Shown: positions 46,645-55,744 of the stretch, in pieces
Layout: every line of letters begins with the position of its first letter
How positions within the stretch are numbered: the stretch's first letter is position 1
Assembly (NCBI GenBank): GCA_035761265.1
Contig: DASTRL010000302.1
Span: 6,249-70,248, forward strand
Reading direction: 5' to 3'
DNA: 64,000 nucleotides
Source of the DNA: CADEED01 sp035761265
GTDB lineage: Bacteria; Pseudomonadota; Gammaproteobacteria; Steroidobacterales; Steroidobacteraceae
The notes under the pieces: generated by a model
Told to the model about the DNA's origin: nothing
Databases searched by the model: none
What the model saw: the letters and a program-made list of their open reading frames with translations, nothing else
Translations under genes and position numbers: made by a program

Positions 46645-47109
46645 ATGGCCGTCTCGGTCGGAAAGAAACTGCCCGCCTTCTCGCTGCCGCGCTCCGACGG
46701 CAGCAGCTGGAAAACGTCCGATGCCGCCGGGCAGAAACTCGTGCTCTATTTCTATCCCAAGGACATGACTCCCGGCTGCACGCTGGAAGGCGGAGATTTC
46801 CGCGACCTGCACGCGGCCTTCAGGCGCGCCGGGACCATCGTGCTCGGGATCTCGAAGGACAGCTGCGAACGGCATGCGAAATTCCGCGCGAAGGAGCGCT
46901 TCCCGTTCGAGCTGCTGTCGGACGAGGACGAAAAGGTGTGCCGGCTGTTCGACGTGATCCGGGAAAAATCCCTGTACGGAAGGAAGTTTATGGGCATCGA
47001 GCGCAGCACGTTCCTGTTCGACGCCGACGGCAAGCTGGCGCGCGAGTGGCGCAAGGTGCGCGTCAAGGGGCACGCGGCGGAAGTGCTCGAGGCGGCGAAG
47101 GCGCTGTGA
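46645..47109 (+). CDS. bcp: Thioredoxin-dependent peroxiredoxin Bcp
   Basis: Bcp reduces hydroperoxides. The 154-residue protein has FYPKDMTPGCTLEGGDFRD with the peroxidatic Cys45. Position 50, where E. coli Bcp has its resolving Cys, is Gly, so any resolving Cys must be another one (Cys74 or Cys99) or it works as a 1-Cys enzyme. ATG 46645 is chosen over GTG 46642. Its stop overlaps the start of the PhoH-like gene by four bases. Confidence 0.94.
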   Translation: MAVSVGKKLPAFSLPRSDGSSWKTSDAAGQKLVLYFYPKDMTPGCTLEGGDFRDLHAAFRRAGTIVLGISKDSCERHAKFRAKERFPFELLSDEDEKVCRLFDVIREKSLYGRKFMGIERSTFLFDADGKLAREWRKVRVKGHAAEVLEAAKAL

Positions 47110-48566
47110 CGGCCGCGAAGCGCGCAGCCGGCGGCAAGCCGGGCAGGCCGCTCGCCCAGCGGCGCCTGTTCGTGCTCGATACCAACGTGCTGATGCACGA
47201 CCCGACCTCGATCTTCCGCTTCCAGGAACACGACGTCTATCTACCCATGGTGGTGCTCGAGGAGCTCGACGCCAACAAGAAGGGCCTGTCGGAGGCCTCG
47301 CGCAACGTGCGCCAGGTCAGCCGCTTCCTCGACGACCTGATGCGCGACGCGACCAAGGAACAGATCGACGGCGGCCTGCCCTTGATGATCCACGGCGCCA
47401 ACGGCGGCGCGCTCGCCGCCGACCGGAACGCATCGCAGCCCGGGCGCCTGTTCTTCCAGACGCGCCAGCTCTCGTCCGCGCTTCCCGACTATCTACCGGG
47501 GCACGGCAACGACAATGCCATCCTGGCGATGACGCTGGCGCTGCAGGCGCTGCACCACGAGTCACGCGTCACGCTGGTGTCCAAGGACATCAACCTGCGA
47601 ATCAAGGCGGCGGTGGTCGGCGTGCACGCCGAGGACTACTACAGCGACAAGACCATCGAAGACGCCGACGTGCTGTACACCGGGCTCGCGGCGCTGCCGG
47701 CGAACTTCTGGGAGGCGCACGCCCGGGACATGCGCTCCTGGAAGGCGGCCGAGCGCACCTACTACGAGATTTCCGGCCCGGTGGTCGCGGACCTGCACGT
47801 CAACCAGTTCGTGCACGAGGAAGGCCCGGAGGGCATCGAGGCCATCGTACGGCGCGTCGAAGCGGGCAAGGCGACGCTCGAGCTGGCGCGCGACTACCGT
47901 TCCGAGCGGCACAGCGTCTGGGGCGTGATGGCGCGCAACCGCGAGCAGAATTTCGCGCTCAACCTGCTGCTCGATCCGCAGATCGACTTCGTCACCATCC
48001 TGGGACCTGCCGGTACCGGCAAGACCCTGCTGACGCTGGCCGCGGGACTCATGCAGACGCTGGAATCGAACCGCTTCGCCGAGATCATCATGACGCGCGT
48101 GACGATCCCGCTCGGCGAGGACATCGGCTTCCTGCCGGGCACGGAAGAAGAAAAGATGGAGCCGTGGATGGGCGCCCTCATGGACAACCTCGAGGTGCTC
48201 ACGCAAAGCTCGGAAGGCGGCAGCTGGGGCCGCGGCGCCACCAACGACCTGCTGCGCAATCGCATCAAGATCCGCTCGCTGAACTTCATGCGCGGGCGCA
48301 CCTTTCTCAACCGCTACGTGATCCTGGACGAGGCCCAGAACCTCACGCCCAAGCAGATGAAGGCGCTGGTCACGCGCGCGGGCCCGGGCACCAAGATCGT
48401 GTGCCTGGGAAACATCGCGCAGATCGACACCCCCTACCTCACCGAAACCACCTCGGGCCTGACCTACGTCGTGAACCGCTTTCGCGGCTGGGAGCACGCT
48501 GGCCACATCACGCTGGTGCGCGGCGAACGCTCGCGGCTGGCCGATTTCGCCTCGGATACCCTCTGA
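47106..48566 (+). CDS. PIN domain plus PhoH-family ATPase
   Basis: This 486-residue protein joins an N-terminal PIN-type nuclease domain (LFVLDTNVLMHDPTSIFRF, NDNAILAMTLAL, VTLVSKDINLRIKA) to a C-terminal PhoH ATPase domain (ILGPAGTGKTLLTLAAGL Walker A and VILDEAQNLTPKQMKALVTR Walker B). Proteins of this type (PhoH2, YlaK) have been shown to unwind and cut RNA in mycobacteria. The start is GTG 47106, overlapping the bcp stop as GTGA. Confidence 0.93.
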   Translation: MTAAKRAAGGKPGRPLAQRRLFVLDTNVLMHDPTSIFRFQEHDVYLPMVVLEELDANKKGLSEASRNVRQVSRFLDDLMRDATKEQIDGGLPLMIHGANGGALAADRNASQPGRLFFQTRQLSSALPDYLPGHGNDNAILAMTLALQALHHESRVTLVSKDINLRIKAAVVGVHAEDYYSDKTIEDADVLYTGLAALPANFWEAHARDMRSWKAAERTYYEISGPVVADLHVNQFVHEEGPEGIEAIVRRVEAGKATLELARDYRSERHSVWGVMARNREQNFALNLLLDPQIDFVTILGPAGTGKTLLTLAAGLMQTLESNRFAEIIMTRVTIPLGEDIGFLPGTEEEKMEPWMGALMDNLEVLTQSSEGGSWGRGATNDLLRNRIKIRSLNFMRGRTFLNRYVILDEAQNLTPKQMKALVTRAGPGTKIVCLGNIAQIDTPYLTETTSGLTYVVNRFRGWEHAGHITLVRGERSRLADFASDTL

Positions 48567-48634
48567 GTGGCTGCCGCCAGAAACTCGGCCCCGTTGCCGC
48601 AGTCCAAGCCCCGGTGGAAGAATCTGCGACAAAA

Positions 48635-50191
48635 ATGCGCCTGAGGAAGCTGTTCGTGGCCCTGCTGGCGGTGCTGATGGCACTGCCCAGGCTTGCGATC
48701 GCCCAGGGCAATGATCTTCCCGACATCGGCAGCCCCGCCTCCTCCACGCTGACGCTGGATGACGAATACCGCATCGGCCAGCAGGTCATGCGCCAGCTGC
48801 GCGGCGAAGGCCAGATCATCGAAGATCCCGAAGCCACCGAGTACCTGAATGCGCTCGGCTCGCGCATCGTCGCGCAGGCCACGGGAGACTCGGGCCAGCG
48901 ATTTCAGTTCTTCTTCGTGCGAGACGACACGATCAACGCCTTCGCGCTGCCCGGCGGCTTCATCGGAGTGAACTATGGCCTGGTGCTCGCCACGCGCAAC
49001 GAGTCACAGCTCGCGGGCGTGCTGGCGCACGAAATCGCGCACGTCACGCAACGACACATCGCGCGTCGCGTGCACTCACAGGGGCGCCAGAGCATCGCGA
49101 CCATGGCGGCCATCCTCGCCGCCATCCTCGTGGGCGCGGCGGCCGGCTCCAGCGATGCCGCTCTCGGCGGCGTTGCCATGGCGCAGGGCGCGGCCATGCA
49201 GCAGCAGATCAACTTCACGCGCGCGAATGAAAACGAAGCGGACCGCGTCGGCATGGGTTTCCTCGCGGCCGCCGGCTTCGATCCGTACGCGATGCCGGAC
49301 TTCTTCGAGACCATGGGCCGGCGCACCAGCCTGCAGGGTACGGGGCGCAATGCGCTGCCGGAAATCTTGCAGACCCATCCGGTGACGACCAATCGCATCG
49401 CCGAGTCCCGCTCGCGCGCCGCGCAATTCAAGGACATCCATCCGACGCCGGAGAGCGTGAGCTATTCATTGACGCGCGAGCGGTTGCGCGTACTCGCCAC
49501 GCCGCCAGAAGCCAATGTGCGGCGCTACTACGAAGAGCGGCGCGCCCATCAGGAGCCGACCGTGGGCGAGGAGTACGGCGAAGCCGTGGCCAGCTACCAG
49601 AGCGGCAATGCGCGCACCTCACTCGATACGCTGACGACACTGGCCCGCGAGTATCCGCAGGTGCCCATGCTGCAGTCTTCGCTCGGCCAGGCCTTGATGG
49701 CATCCGGCGCCACCGACGAAGCACTGGCGACGTTCCGCCGCGCGCTGGCGCTCTCGCCGCGCAACATACCGCTCACCATGCGCTACGCCGATGCGCTCCT
49801 GAAGGCCAACCAAGCCAAGACCGCGCATGCCGTGCTGCTCGATCTTTTCAACAATGTGGCACCCACTCCCGAGCAGATCCGGTTCACGGCGCTGGCCGCC
49901 AGCAGCGCGGGCGATACGGCGGACGCGGCTTACTACATGAGCGAATACCACATCGCGACCGGCAACCTGCCGCTGTCGGTGTCGCAGCTCGAGATGGCAC
50001 TGGCCGTACCCGACATCACCTCCGTCCAGCGCAGCCGGTTCCAGGCGCGCCTCGATGAGGTGCGCGAGGCCATGTTCAGCGACCGCAAACGGCGCAAGAT
50101 GGCCGAGGAAGAAGAAAAACGCCGCAAACAGCAGACTCCGCCTCCATCGGAGTCCCGTCCCCGCGCCAGCCTCCCTCGTGCGGGGAGTTGA
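48635..50191 (+). CDS. bepA: Periplasmic M48 metalloprotease with TPR domain (BepA-like)
   Basis: BepA is a periplasmic protease and chaperone that supports LptD assembly and BAM function. The 518-residue protein has a signal peptide (LFVALLAVLMALPRLAIA), then the metalloprotease domain with HEIAHVTQRH (zinc motif HExxH) and NENEADRVGM with the third ligand. Tetratricopeptide repeats over residues 310-475 (ALMASGATDEALATFRRALALSPRN) and a basic C-terminus follow. mlaA starts 59 bases downstream. Confidence 0.93.
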   Translation: MRLRKLFVALLAVLMALPRLAIAQGNDLPDIGSPASSTLTLDDEYRIGQQVMRQLRGEGQIIEDPEATEYLNALGSRIVAQATGDSGQRFQFFFVRDDTINAFALPGGFIGVNYGLVLATRNESQLAGVLAHEIAHVTQRHIARRVHSQGRQSIATMAAILAAILVGAAAGSSDAALGGVAMAQGAAMQQQINFTRANENEADRVGMGFLAAAGFDPYAMPDFFETMGRRTSLQGTGRNALPEILQTHPVTTNRIAESRSRAAQFKDIHPTPESVSYSLTRERLRVLATPPEANVRRYYEERRAHQEPTVGEEYGEAVASYQSGNARTSLDTLTTLAREYPQVPMLQSSLGQALMASGATDEALATFRRALALSPRNIPLTMRYADALLKANQAKTAHAVLLDLFNNVAPTPEQIRFTALAASSAGDTADAAYYMSEYHIATGNLPLSVSQLEMALAVPDITSVQRSRFQARLDEVREAMFSDRKRRKMAEEEEKRRKQQTPPPSESRPRASLPRAGS

Positions 50192-50250
50192 CAGGCCCAG
50201 GCGGCCCGTCGGGGCGGCAGCGCCCCGAACAAATGAGTAGAATTTGCGCC

Positions 50251-51081
50251 ATGCAAAAAGCCTTCCTGGCGCTGGCCGCCCTGATGCTCGCGGGCTGCGC
50301 CACGCTGCCCTCGGGCAAGCCCGACCCTCGCGACCCCCTCGAACGATTCAACCGCAGCGTCTTCGCTTTCAACGACGCGCTGGACAAGGCGGTCGCCAGG
50401 CCCGTGGCCAAGGCGTATGTGAAAGTCACGCCACGCATCGTGCGCACGGGCGTCAGCAACGTCTTCAACAACCTCAACACCCTCGGCACCACGGTCAACG
50501 ACGTGCTGCAGGGAAAGATGCGCCAGGCCGGGCATGATTCGGCGCGCTTCCTGTTGAACAGCACGCTGGGTCTCGGCGGCCTGTTCGATCCGGCCACCGC
50601 CGCGGGCCTCGAACTCAACGACGAGGATTTCGGCCAGACCTTCGGAAAATGGGGTGTGAAATCGGGCCCCTACCTCATGCTGCCCTTCCTGGGCCCGTCG
50701 ACGTTCCGCGATTCCGTCGGCAGGCTGGCCGATCAGTTCACCTACCCGGTGAGCTATCTCGAGGATGACAGCACGCGCATCTGGATCCGCGCGGTGGACC
50801 TGCTCGACATGCGCGCGGGGCTGCTGGACCTGGATGCGCAGATCGACAAGAGCTACGACCGCTACGCATTCATCCGCAACGCCTGGCTGCAGCGGCGCGA
50901 ATTCCAGGTGACCGACGGCAATGTCGAGGATTCCTCCCTCGAGCTCGAACAAGGCATGGAGGAAGAGCCTGCGGCCGGCGACCAGCCGCCCGCCGACGCC
51001 GTGGCGCCGGCCCCGTCGGAACCCCCGGCGGGCGAGGCACCGTCCGCGGAACCCGCCCCTGCCCCATCTCCGCGGCAGTAG
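50251..51081 (+). CDS. mlaA: Phospholipid-retrieval lipoprotein MlaA (VacJ)
   Basis: MlaA extracts misplaced phospholipids from the outer leaflet and passes them to MlaC. The 276-residue protein has a lipobox (LMLAGC, Cys16) and the family motifs DPLERFNRSVFAFNDALDKA, FLLNSTLGLGGLFDPA, GVKSGPYLMLPFLGPSTFRD and LEDDSTRIWIRAVDLLDMRA. The C-terminal 60 residues are acidic and Pro-Ala rich. A TAGAAT box at 50238-50243 ends seven bases before ATG 50251. The other mla genes lie 3.6 kb further on, on the opposite strand. Confidence 0.95.
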   Translation: MQKAFLALAALMLAGCATLPSGKPDPRDPLERFNRSVFAFNDALDKAVARPVAKAYVKVTPRIVRTGVSNVFNNLNTLGTTVNDVLQGKMRQAGHDSARFLLNSTLGLGGLFDPATAAGLELNDEDFGQTFGKWGVKSGPYLMLPFLGPSTFRDSVGRLADQFTYPVSYLEDDSTRIWIRAVDLLDMRAGLLDLDAQIDKSYDRYAFIRNAWLQRREFQVTDGNVEDSSLELEQGMEEEPAAGDQPPADAVAPAPSEPPAGEAPSAEPAPAPSPRQ

Positions 51082-51111
51082 CTAGAATCGATCGTCCACG
51101 GGGGCCTGACG

Positions 51112-51435
51112 ATGACTGCCAACGATCCCGCGCGGGGCAGATTGCCACCGCTGCTGCTGCTGCATCCGGATGACAACATCCTGGTGGCGCGGCGTGACAT
51201 CGCCGCGGGGGAACGCGTGGAGCTGGAGGGCGAGACCTTCGTGATCCCCGCGCCCATCGAGCTCGGCCACAAGCTGGCCCGGCGCAACCTTGCCGCCGGC
51301 GCGCGCGTCCTCAAATATGGGGCACCGATCGGCTCGATGAAAATGGCGGCGGCGCGCGGTGAGCACGTCCACGTGCACAACCTTCGCAGCGACTACATTC
51401 CTTCGACCACGCGCGACGGCACGGAAGGACATTGA
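51112..51435 (+). CDS. UxaA-family dehydratase, small (SAF-domain) subunit
   Basis: This 107-residue protein is a SAF domain like the small subunit of altronate/galactarate dehydratases and sulfolactate sulfo-lyase: LLLHPDDNILVARRDIAAGERV, IELGHKLARRNLAAGARVLKYGAPIG and the ending HVHVHNL. GGGGGCC precedes the ATG. It is followed at once by the large subunit gene; the two families occur together, and both are needed for the enzyme. Confidence 0.9.
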   Translation: MTANDPARGRLPPLLLLHPDDNILVARRDIAAGERVELEGETFVIPAPIELGHKLARRNLAAGARVLKYGAPIGSMKMAAARGEHVHVHNLRSDYIPSTTRDGTEGH

Positions 51436-52637
51436 TGAGCAGCATTTCCATGAGGGGCTACCCCCGCTGCGACGGCCGCAAGGGCATCCGCAACGTCGTG
51501 GCCGTGGCGTATCTCGTGGAATGCGCGCACCACGTCTCGCGCCTGATCGTGCAGAAGTCCGGCGCCGACGACGTGCACCTGATCGGCTTTCCGGGCTGCT
51601 ATCCCAACAAGTATTCGCTGGAGATGATGCAGCGGCTGTGCACGCATCCGAACGTGGGCGCGGTGCTGCTGGTGTCGCTGGGTTGCGAGGGATTCAATCG
51701 CGAGCAGCTACGCAAGCACATCGCCGCCAGCGGCCGGCCGGTGGACCTGCTGGTGATCCAGCAATCGGGTGGAACCACGCGCACGTTGAATGCGGGCCTC
51801 GACATCGTGAAGAAGATGCGCGCGCAGCTCGCGAAGCAGCAGCCGGTTCCCATGTCGCTGAACGAGCTCGTGGTGGGCACGGTCTGCGGTGGATCGGATG
51901 GCACCAGCGGCATCAGCGCGAATCCGGCCGTCGGCCGCTGCTTCGACTGGCTCATCGAGAAGAATGCCGCCTGCATCTTCGAGGAAACCGGCGAGCTCAT
52001 CGGCTGCGAGCGCATCATGGCCTCGCGCGCCGTCACGCCCGAGCTGGGCCGCGAGATCGAGGCCTGCGTCGAGAAGGCCGCCAACTACTACCGCATCATG
52101 GGGTACGGCAGCTTCGCCCCCGGCAATGCCGAGGGTGGACTGACGACGCTGGAAGAAAAGTCCATGGGCGCGTACTCGAAGTCCGGCTCTTCGCCGATCG
52201 CCGGATTGATCAAGCCCGGAGACATACCGCCGCGCGGCGGCCTCTATCTCCTCGACGTGGTTCCCGACGGCGAACCGCGTTTCGGCTTTCCGAACATCTC
52301 CGACAATGCCGAGATCGTCGAACTCATCGCCTGCGGCTCTCACCTGATCCTCTTCACCACCGGGCGCGGATCGGTGGTGGGCTCCGCGATCTCTCCGGTC
52401 ATCAAGGTCTGCGCGAATCCCGACACCTACGAGCGCATGGCCGACGACATGGACGTGAACGCCGGTCGCATCCTGCAGGGCGCCGAGCTCGACGAGGTCG
52501 GCCGCGAAATCTACGCGCTCGTGCAGGCCGTGGCGAGCGGCCAGGCCTCCAAGTCCGAGGCGCTGGGACACCAGGAATTCATCCTCACCTACAAGCAATT
52601 CGAACCCATCGGCCCGGCCTGCCTGCCGGCTGCCTAA
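51435..52637 (+). CDS. UxaA-family dehydratase, large subunit
   Basis: This 400-residue protein matches the large part of UxaA-type iron-dependent dehydratases (altronate, galactarate) and of sulfolactate sulfo-lyase. Motifs are GYPRCDGRKGIRNVVAVAYLVECA, CGGSDGTSGISANPAVGR, GYGSFAPGNAEGGLTTLEEKS, PRGGLYLLDVVPDGEP and CGSHLILFTTGRGSVVGSAISPVIK. The substrate is presumably a sugar acid. ATG 51435 overlaps the small subunit stop as TGATG. It leads into a FAH-family gene. Confidence 0.9.
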   Translation: MSSISMRGYPRCDGRKGIRNVVAVAYLVECAHHVSRLIVQKSGADDVHLIGFPGCYPNKYSLEMMQRLCTHPNVGAVLLVSLGCEGFNREQLRKHIAASGRPVDLLVIQQSGGTTRTLNAGLDIVKKMRAQLAKQQPVPMSLNELVVGTVCGGSDGTSGISANPAVGRCFDWLIEKNAACIFEETGELIGCERIMASRAVTPELGREIEACVEKAANYYRIMGYGSFAPGNAEGGLTTLEEKSMGAYSKSGSSPIAGLIKPGDIPPRGGLYLLDVVPDGEPRFGFPNISDNAEIVELIACGSHLILFTTGRGSVVGSAISPVIKVCANPDTYERMADDMDVNAGRILQGAELDEVGREIYALVQAVASGQASKSEALGHQEFILTYKQFEPIGPACLPAA

Positions 52638-52657
52638 CAATCCCGGGAGACCTCACC

Positions 52658-53503
52658 TTGAAACTCGTGCGTTTTGGCCCGCCGGGCGCGGAGCGCCCCG
52701 GACTCGTGACCGCGGATGGCTCGATCGCCGACCTGTCCGGCGTGATTCCAGACCTGGCGGGAGCGGCGCTCTCGCCCGGGTCGCTGAAGGAACTGGCCTC
52801 GGTCGATGTCGCCAAACTACCGAAGGCGCCCGCCGGCGCGCGCCTCGGCGCCTGCGTCGGCGGGGTCGGCAAGTTCATCGCCATCGGACTCAACTACGCG
52901 GATCACGCTGCCGAGACCGGCGCGAAGATTCCGGCCGAGCCCATCGTGTTCATGAAGGCGACGAGTTGCATCGTGGGCCCCGACGATCCGGTGCTGAAGC
53001 CGCGCGGGTCGACCAAGATGGACTGGGAAGTCGAGCTCGGCGTGATCATCGGCAGCGTCGCGCGCTACGTGAGCGAAGCGGATGCCCCGAAATGCATTGC
53101 GGGTTATTGCGTGGTGAACGACCTTTCGGAGCGCCAGTTCCAGCTCGAGCGCGGCGGACAATGGGACAAGGGCAAGGGCTGCGACACCTTCGGGCCGATC
53201 GGTCCGTGGCTGGTGACTGCCGATGAAGTCGGCGATCCGGCCAACCTCTCGATGTGGCTCGACGTGAACGGCACGCGCCGGCAGAACGGCTCCACCAGGA
53301 CGATGATCTTCAAGCCCGCGTTCCTCGTGAGCTATCTCAGCCAGTTCATGAGCTTGCACCCGGGCGACGTGATCACCACGGGCACACCGCCCGGCGTGGG
53401 CATGGGCATCAAGCCGAACCCGATCTTCCTGAACGCCGGTGACGTGATGGAACTGGGGATCGAGAAGCTCGGCAGGCAGCGCCAGGTCGTCGCCCAGGCC
53501 TGA
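52658..53503 (+). CDS. Fumarylacetoacetate hydrolase-family protein (2,4-diketo-3-deoxy-sugar-acid hydrolase type)
   Basis: This 281-residue FAH-family enzyme has FIAIGLNYADHAAETG, the metal ligands in DWEVELGVIIG and the QLERGGQWDKGKGCDTFGPIGPW segment typical of enzymes annotated as ureidoglycolate lyase or 2,4-diketo-3-deoxy-L-fuconate hydrolase. Such hydrolases finish the non-phosphorylating breakdown of L-fucose or L-rhamnose. The start is TTG 52658, with GGGAGA ten bases upstream; no nearby ATG keeps the opening KLVRFGPPG. It lies 20 bases after the dehydratase. Confidence 0.88.
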   Translation: MKLVRFGPPGAERPGLVTADGSIADLSGVIPDLAGAALSPGSLKELASVDVAKLPKAPAGARLGACVGGVGKFIAIGLNYADHAAETGAKIPAEPIVFMKATSCIVGPDDPVLKPRGSTKMDWEVELGVIIGSVARYVSEADAPKCIAGYCVVNDLSERQFQLERGGQWDKGKGCDTFGPIGPWLVTADEVGDPANLSMWLDVNGTRRQNGSTRTMIFKPAFLVSYLSQFMSLHPGDVITTGTPPGVGMGIKPNPIFLNAGDVMELGIEKLGRQRQVVAQA

Positions 53504-53524
53504 TGGGAACACTCCTCCGACAAA

Positions 53525-54655
53525 ATGAGGAATGTCCCCAATTCCATCGAGGACCTGCGTGCGCTCGCGTGCCGGCGGTTGCCGCGGGCCCTGTTCGACT
53601 ACATCGATCGCGGCTCGTACGACGAGATCACCTGGAACCGTAATCGCGAGGACCTGCGCGCGCTCACCCTGCGCCAGCGCGTGATGGTCGACGTCTCGAG
53701 GCTCGACGCCACCACCAGCGTGCTCGGCGAGCACTGGCGAATGCCGGTCGCGCCCGCCCCCACGGGGCTCACCGGACTGTTCGAGCGCGACGGCGAGATC
53801 CAGGCGGCGCGGGCCGCACATGCCGCGGGCGTGCCCTTCTGCCTCAGCACCATGTCGATCTGTTCGATCGAAGACGTGCGCGCGGCCTTCAGCGGCACGC
53901 TTTGGTTCCAGCTCTACGTGATGCGCGAGCGCGCGTTCACGGAAATGCTGATGGAGCGCGCGCGTGCCGCACGCTGTCCGACGCTGGTGGTGACACTGGA
54001 CCTGCCATTGCAGGCGCTGCGGCGGCGCGACCCCAAGAACGGCCTCGCGGTGCCGCCGCGCCTCACGTTCGCCGGGCTGCGGGATTTCGCCCGCCGTCCC
54101 CACTGGGTCATGGCCATGCTCGGCAACAGGCGCCATACCTTCGGCAATCTCGCGACGTTCTTTCCGAAGAAAGGCACCGCCGCCCTGTCGGAGTGGATGG
54201 GCAGCCAGCTGGGACCGCTGACGCCTGCCGACCTCGCGTGGGTACGGGACCGCTGGCCCGGAAAGCTCGTGCTCAAGGGCATCACCGAGCCCGATGATGC
54301 GCGCACGGCGATGAGCATCGGGGCGGACGCCATCGTCGTCTCGAACCACGGCGGCCGGCAGCTCGACGGCTCCACGTCCACCATTGCGGCGGTGCCACGA
54401 GTCGCGGATGCGGTGCGGGGAGGCTGCGAGGTGCTGATGGATGGCGGGATATCCTGCGGACAGGACGTGCTCAAGGCGCTGGCACTGGGCGCGCGCGCTT
54501 GCCTGATCGGCAAGGCCTGTCTCTACGGGCTCGCCGCGCGTGGCGAGGCGGGCGTGGCTCTGGCCCTCGACATCATCCGCCGTGAGTTCGAGATCAGCAT
54601 GGCTCTGACCGGCACGCGCAGCGCCGCCGCGATCCGCCGCAGCAATCTACTCTGA
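53525..54655 (+). CDS. FMN-dependent alpha-hydroxy acid oxidase/dehydrogenase (LldD family)
   Basis: This 376-residue TIM-barrel flavoprotein has the family motifs ALFDYIDRGSYDEITWNRNR, VAPAPTGLTGLFERDGEI, LWFQLYVM, LVLKGITEPDDARTAMSIGADAIVVSNHGGRQLDG (with the catalytic His) and EVLMDGGISCGQDVLKALALGA. Relatives oxidise L-lactate, glycolate or mandelate. Its position 21 bases after the FAH gene suggests that it oxidises the 2-hydroxy acid released by that pathway. It converges with mlaB. Confidence 0.9.
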   Translation: MRNVPNSIEDLRALACRRLPRALFDYIDRGSYDEITWNRNREDLRALTLRQRVMVDVSRLDATTSVLGEHWRMPVAPAPTGLTGLFERDGEIQAARAAHAAGVPFCLSTMSICSIEDVRAAFSGTLWFQLYVMRERAFTEMLMERARAARCPTLVVTLDLPLQALRRRDPKNGLAVPPRLTFAGLRDFARRPHWVMAMLGNRRHTFGNLATFFPKKGTAALSEWMGSQLGPLTPADLAWVRDRWPGKLVLKGITEPDDARTAMSIGADAIVVSNHGGRQLDGSTSTIAAVPRVADAVRGGCEVLMDGGISCGQDVLKALALGARACLIGKACLYGLAARGEAGVALALDIIRREFEISMALTGTRSAAAIRRSNLL

Positions 54656-54714
54656 CTACCCGGGCAGCAGCTCCCGGAGTCGACGCGCGAGGGACGCAAT
54701 ACGCGCTGGCGCGA

Positions 54715-55044
54715 TCAGCGCGCAGCGGTCAGCAGGCCGTCGACTTCGCTGATGCGCGCGATGGCGACCAGCGATGCGGGCAGGTTCGCGAACGTGACCG
54801 CGCGCGAACGCCTGCGGCCCCACGCCAGCCAATCGAGCAGCACGGCGAGTCCCGCGCTGTCTGCGCGCGTGACGCCGGCGCAGTCGACGACGATCTTGTC
54901 GGCTCGCGAGCTTTCGAGCACCAGCATGCCGAGCTGGCGGGCTTCGCGGGCGGTACCGAAGGTCAACTCACCGGTGACGGCGACGCGACCCGAGCCGGGT
55001 TCGCTGATCGCGACGCGCGCGCGTTGAGCTGCCTCCCTCTTCAT
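54715..55044 (-). CDS. mlaB: MlaB STAS-domain protein
   Basis: MlaB is the small regulatory subunit of the MlaFEDB lipid transporter. This 109-residue STAS domain reads VAVTGELTFGTAREARQL and KIVVDCAGVTRADSAGLAVLLDWLAWGRRR with the helix that contacts MlaF. It is the last gene of the mlaF-E-D-C-B run, four bases after mlaC. The gap to the convergent oxidase gene holds a weak CCGGG-CCCGG hairpin that may serve as a terminator. Confidence 0.9.
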   Translation of the reverse strand: MKREAAQRARVAISEPGSGRVAVTGELTFGTAREARQLGMLVLESSRADKIVVDCAGVTRADSAGLAVLLDWLAWGRRRSRAVTFANLPASLVAIARISEVDGLLTAAR

Positions 55045-55048
55045 GCGA

Positions 55049-55744
55049 CTAGGTGGCCTTGGTCTTCGAGTCTTTGGCGGCCTTGGCGCTGGCGGCGCGC
55101 GCCTCGAGCTGCTGTATCACCGCGTCGAGGCCCTGCTGCTGGACCTGCGCGCCGTAGTCTTCGCGATAGCTCTTCACGTAGCTGATGCCGTCGATGACCA
55201 CGTCCCAGGCCTTCCACGCATTGTTCACCTTGCGCAGCGAGTAATTCACCGAGACCTTGGTGCCGTTCGAGCGCTTGATCTCGGTGCGCACCGTCGCCCT
55301 GGTGTCGGCATCCGTCACCTTGGTCGGGAATACCTTCAGCCGGTCCGCCGTGAAGTCGATCATGGCGTCGCCGTAGGTGTAGAGCAGCGACTTGTAGAAC
55401 GCATCGACGAAGCGCTTGCGCTGCTCCGGCGTGGCATTGCGCCAGTGCTGTCCGAGCACCAGCTGCGCGGCATATGGCGTGTCGAAATTCGGCAGCAGCG
55501 TCTGCTCGACGAGCGCGTAGAGGCCGGTGGGGTCCTTGCGGAATTCCGCGCGATGCTGATCGATGCCCGACAGCAGGATGTTGGCCGAGCTCTCGATGAG
55601 CTGCGATGGGCCGCTGGTGTCGACGGCCGCCGGCGCCGGCTTGCCATCGGTGGTCGCCGGCGCGGCGAAGGCGCTGCCCGCGATCAGCATCGCGACCAGA
55701 GGCGCGATGAACCTGGCCTGAATGGAATCCATTGTCCGCATCAT
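55049..55744 (-). CDS. mlaC: MlaC periplasmic phospholipid-binding protein
   Basis: MlaC carries phospholipids through the periplasm between MlaA and the inner-membrane complex. The 231-residue protein has a signal peptide (FIAPLVAMLIAGSAFAAPA) and the typical LLPNFDTPYAAQLVLGQHWRNATPEQRKRFVDAFYKSLLYTY and WKAWDVVIDGISYVKSYREDY. Its ATG overlaps the mlaD stop by four bases. Confidence 0.96.
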   Translation of the reverse strand: MMRTMDSIQARFIAPLVAMLIAGSAFAAPATTDGKPAPAAVDTSGPSQLIESSANILLSGIDQHRAEFRKDPTGLYALVEQTLLPNFDTPYAAQLVLGQHWRNATPEQRKRFVDAFYKSLLYTYGDAMIDFTADRLKVFPTKVTDADTRATVRTEIKRSNGTKVSVNYSLRKVNNAWKAWDVVIDGISYVKSYREDYGAQVQQQGLDAVIQQLEARAASAKAAKDSKTKAT

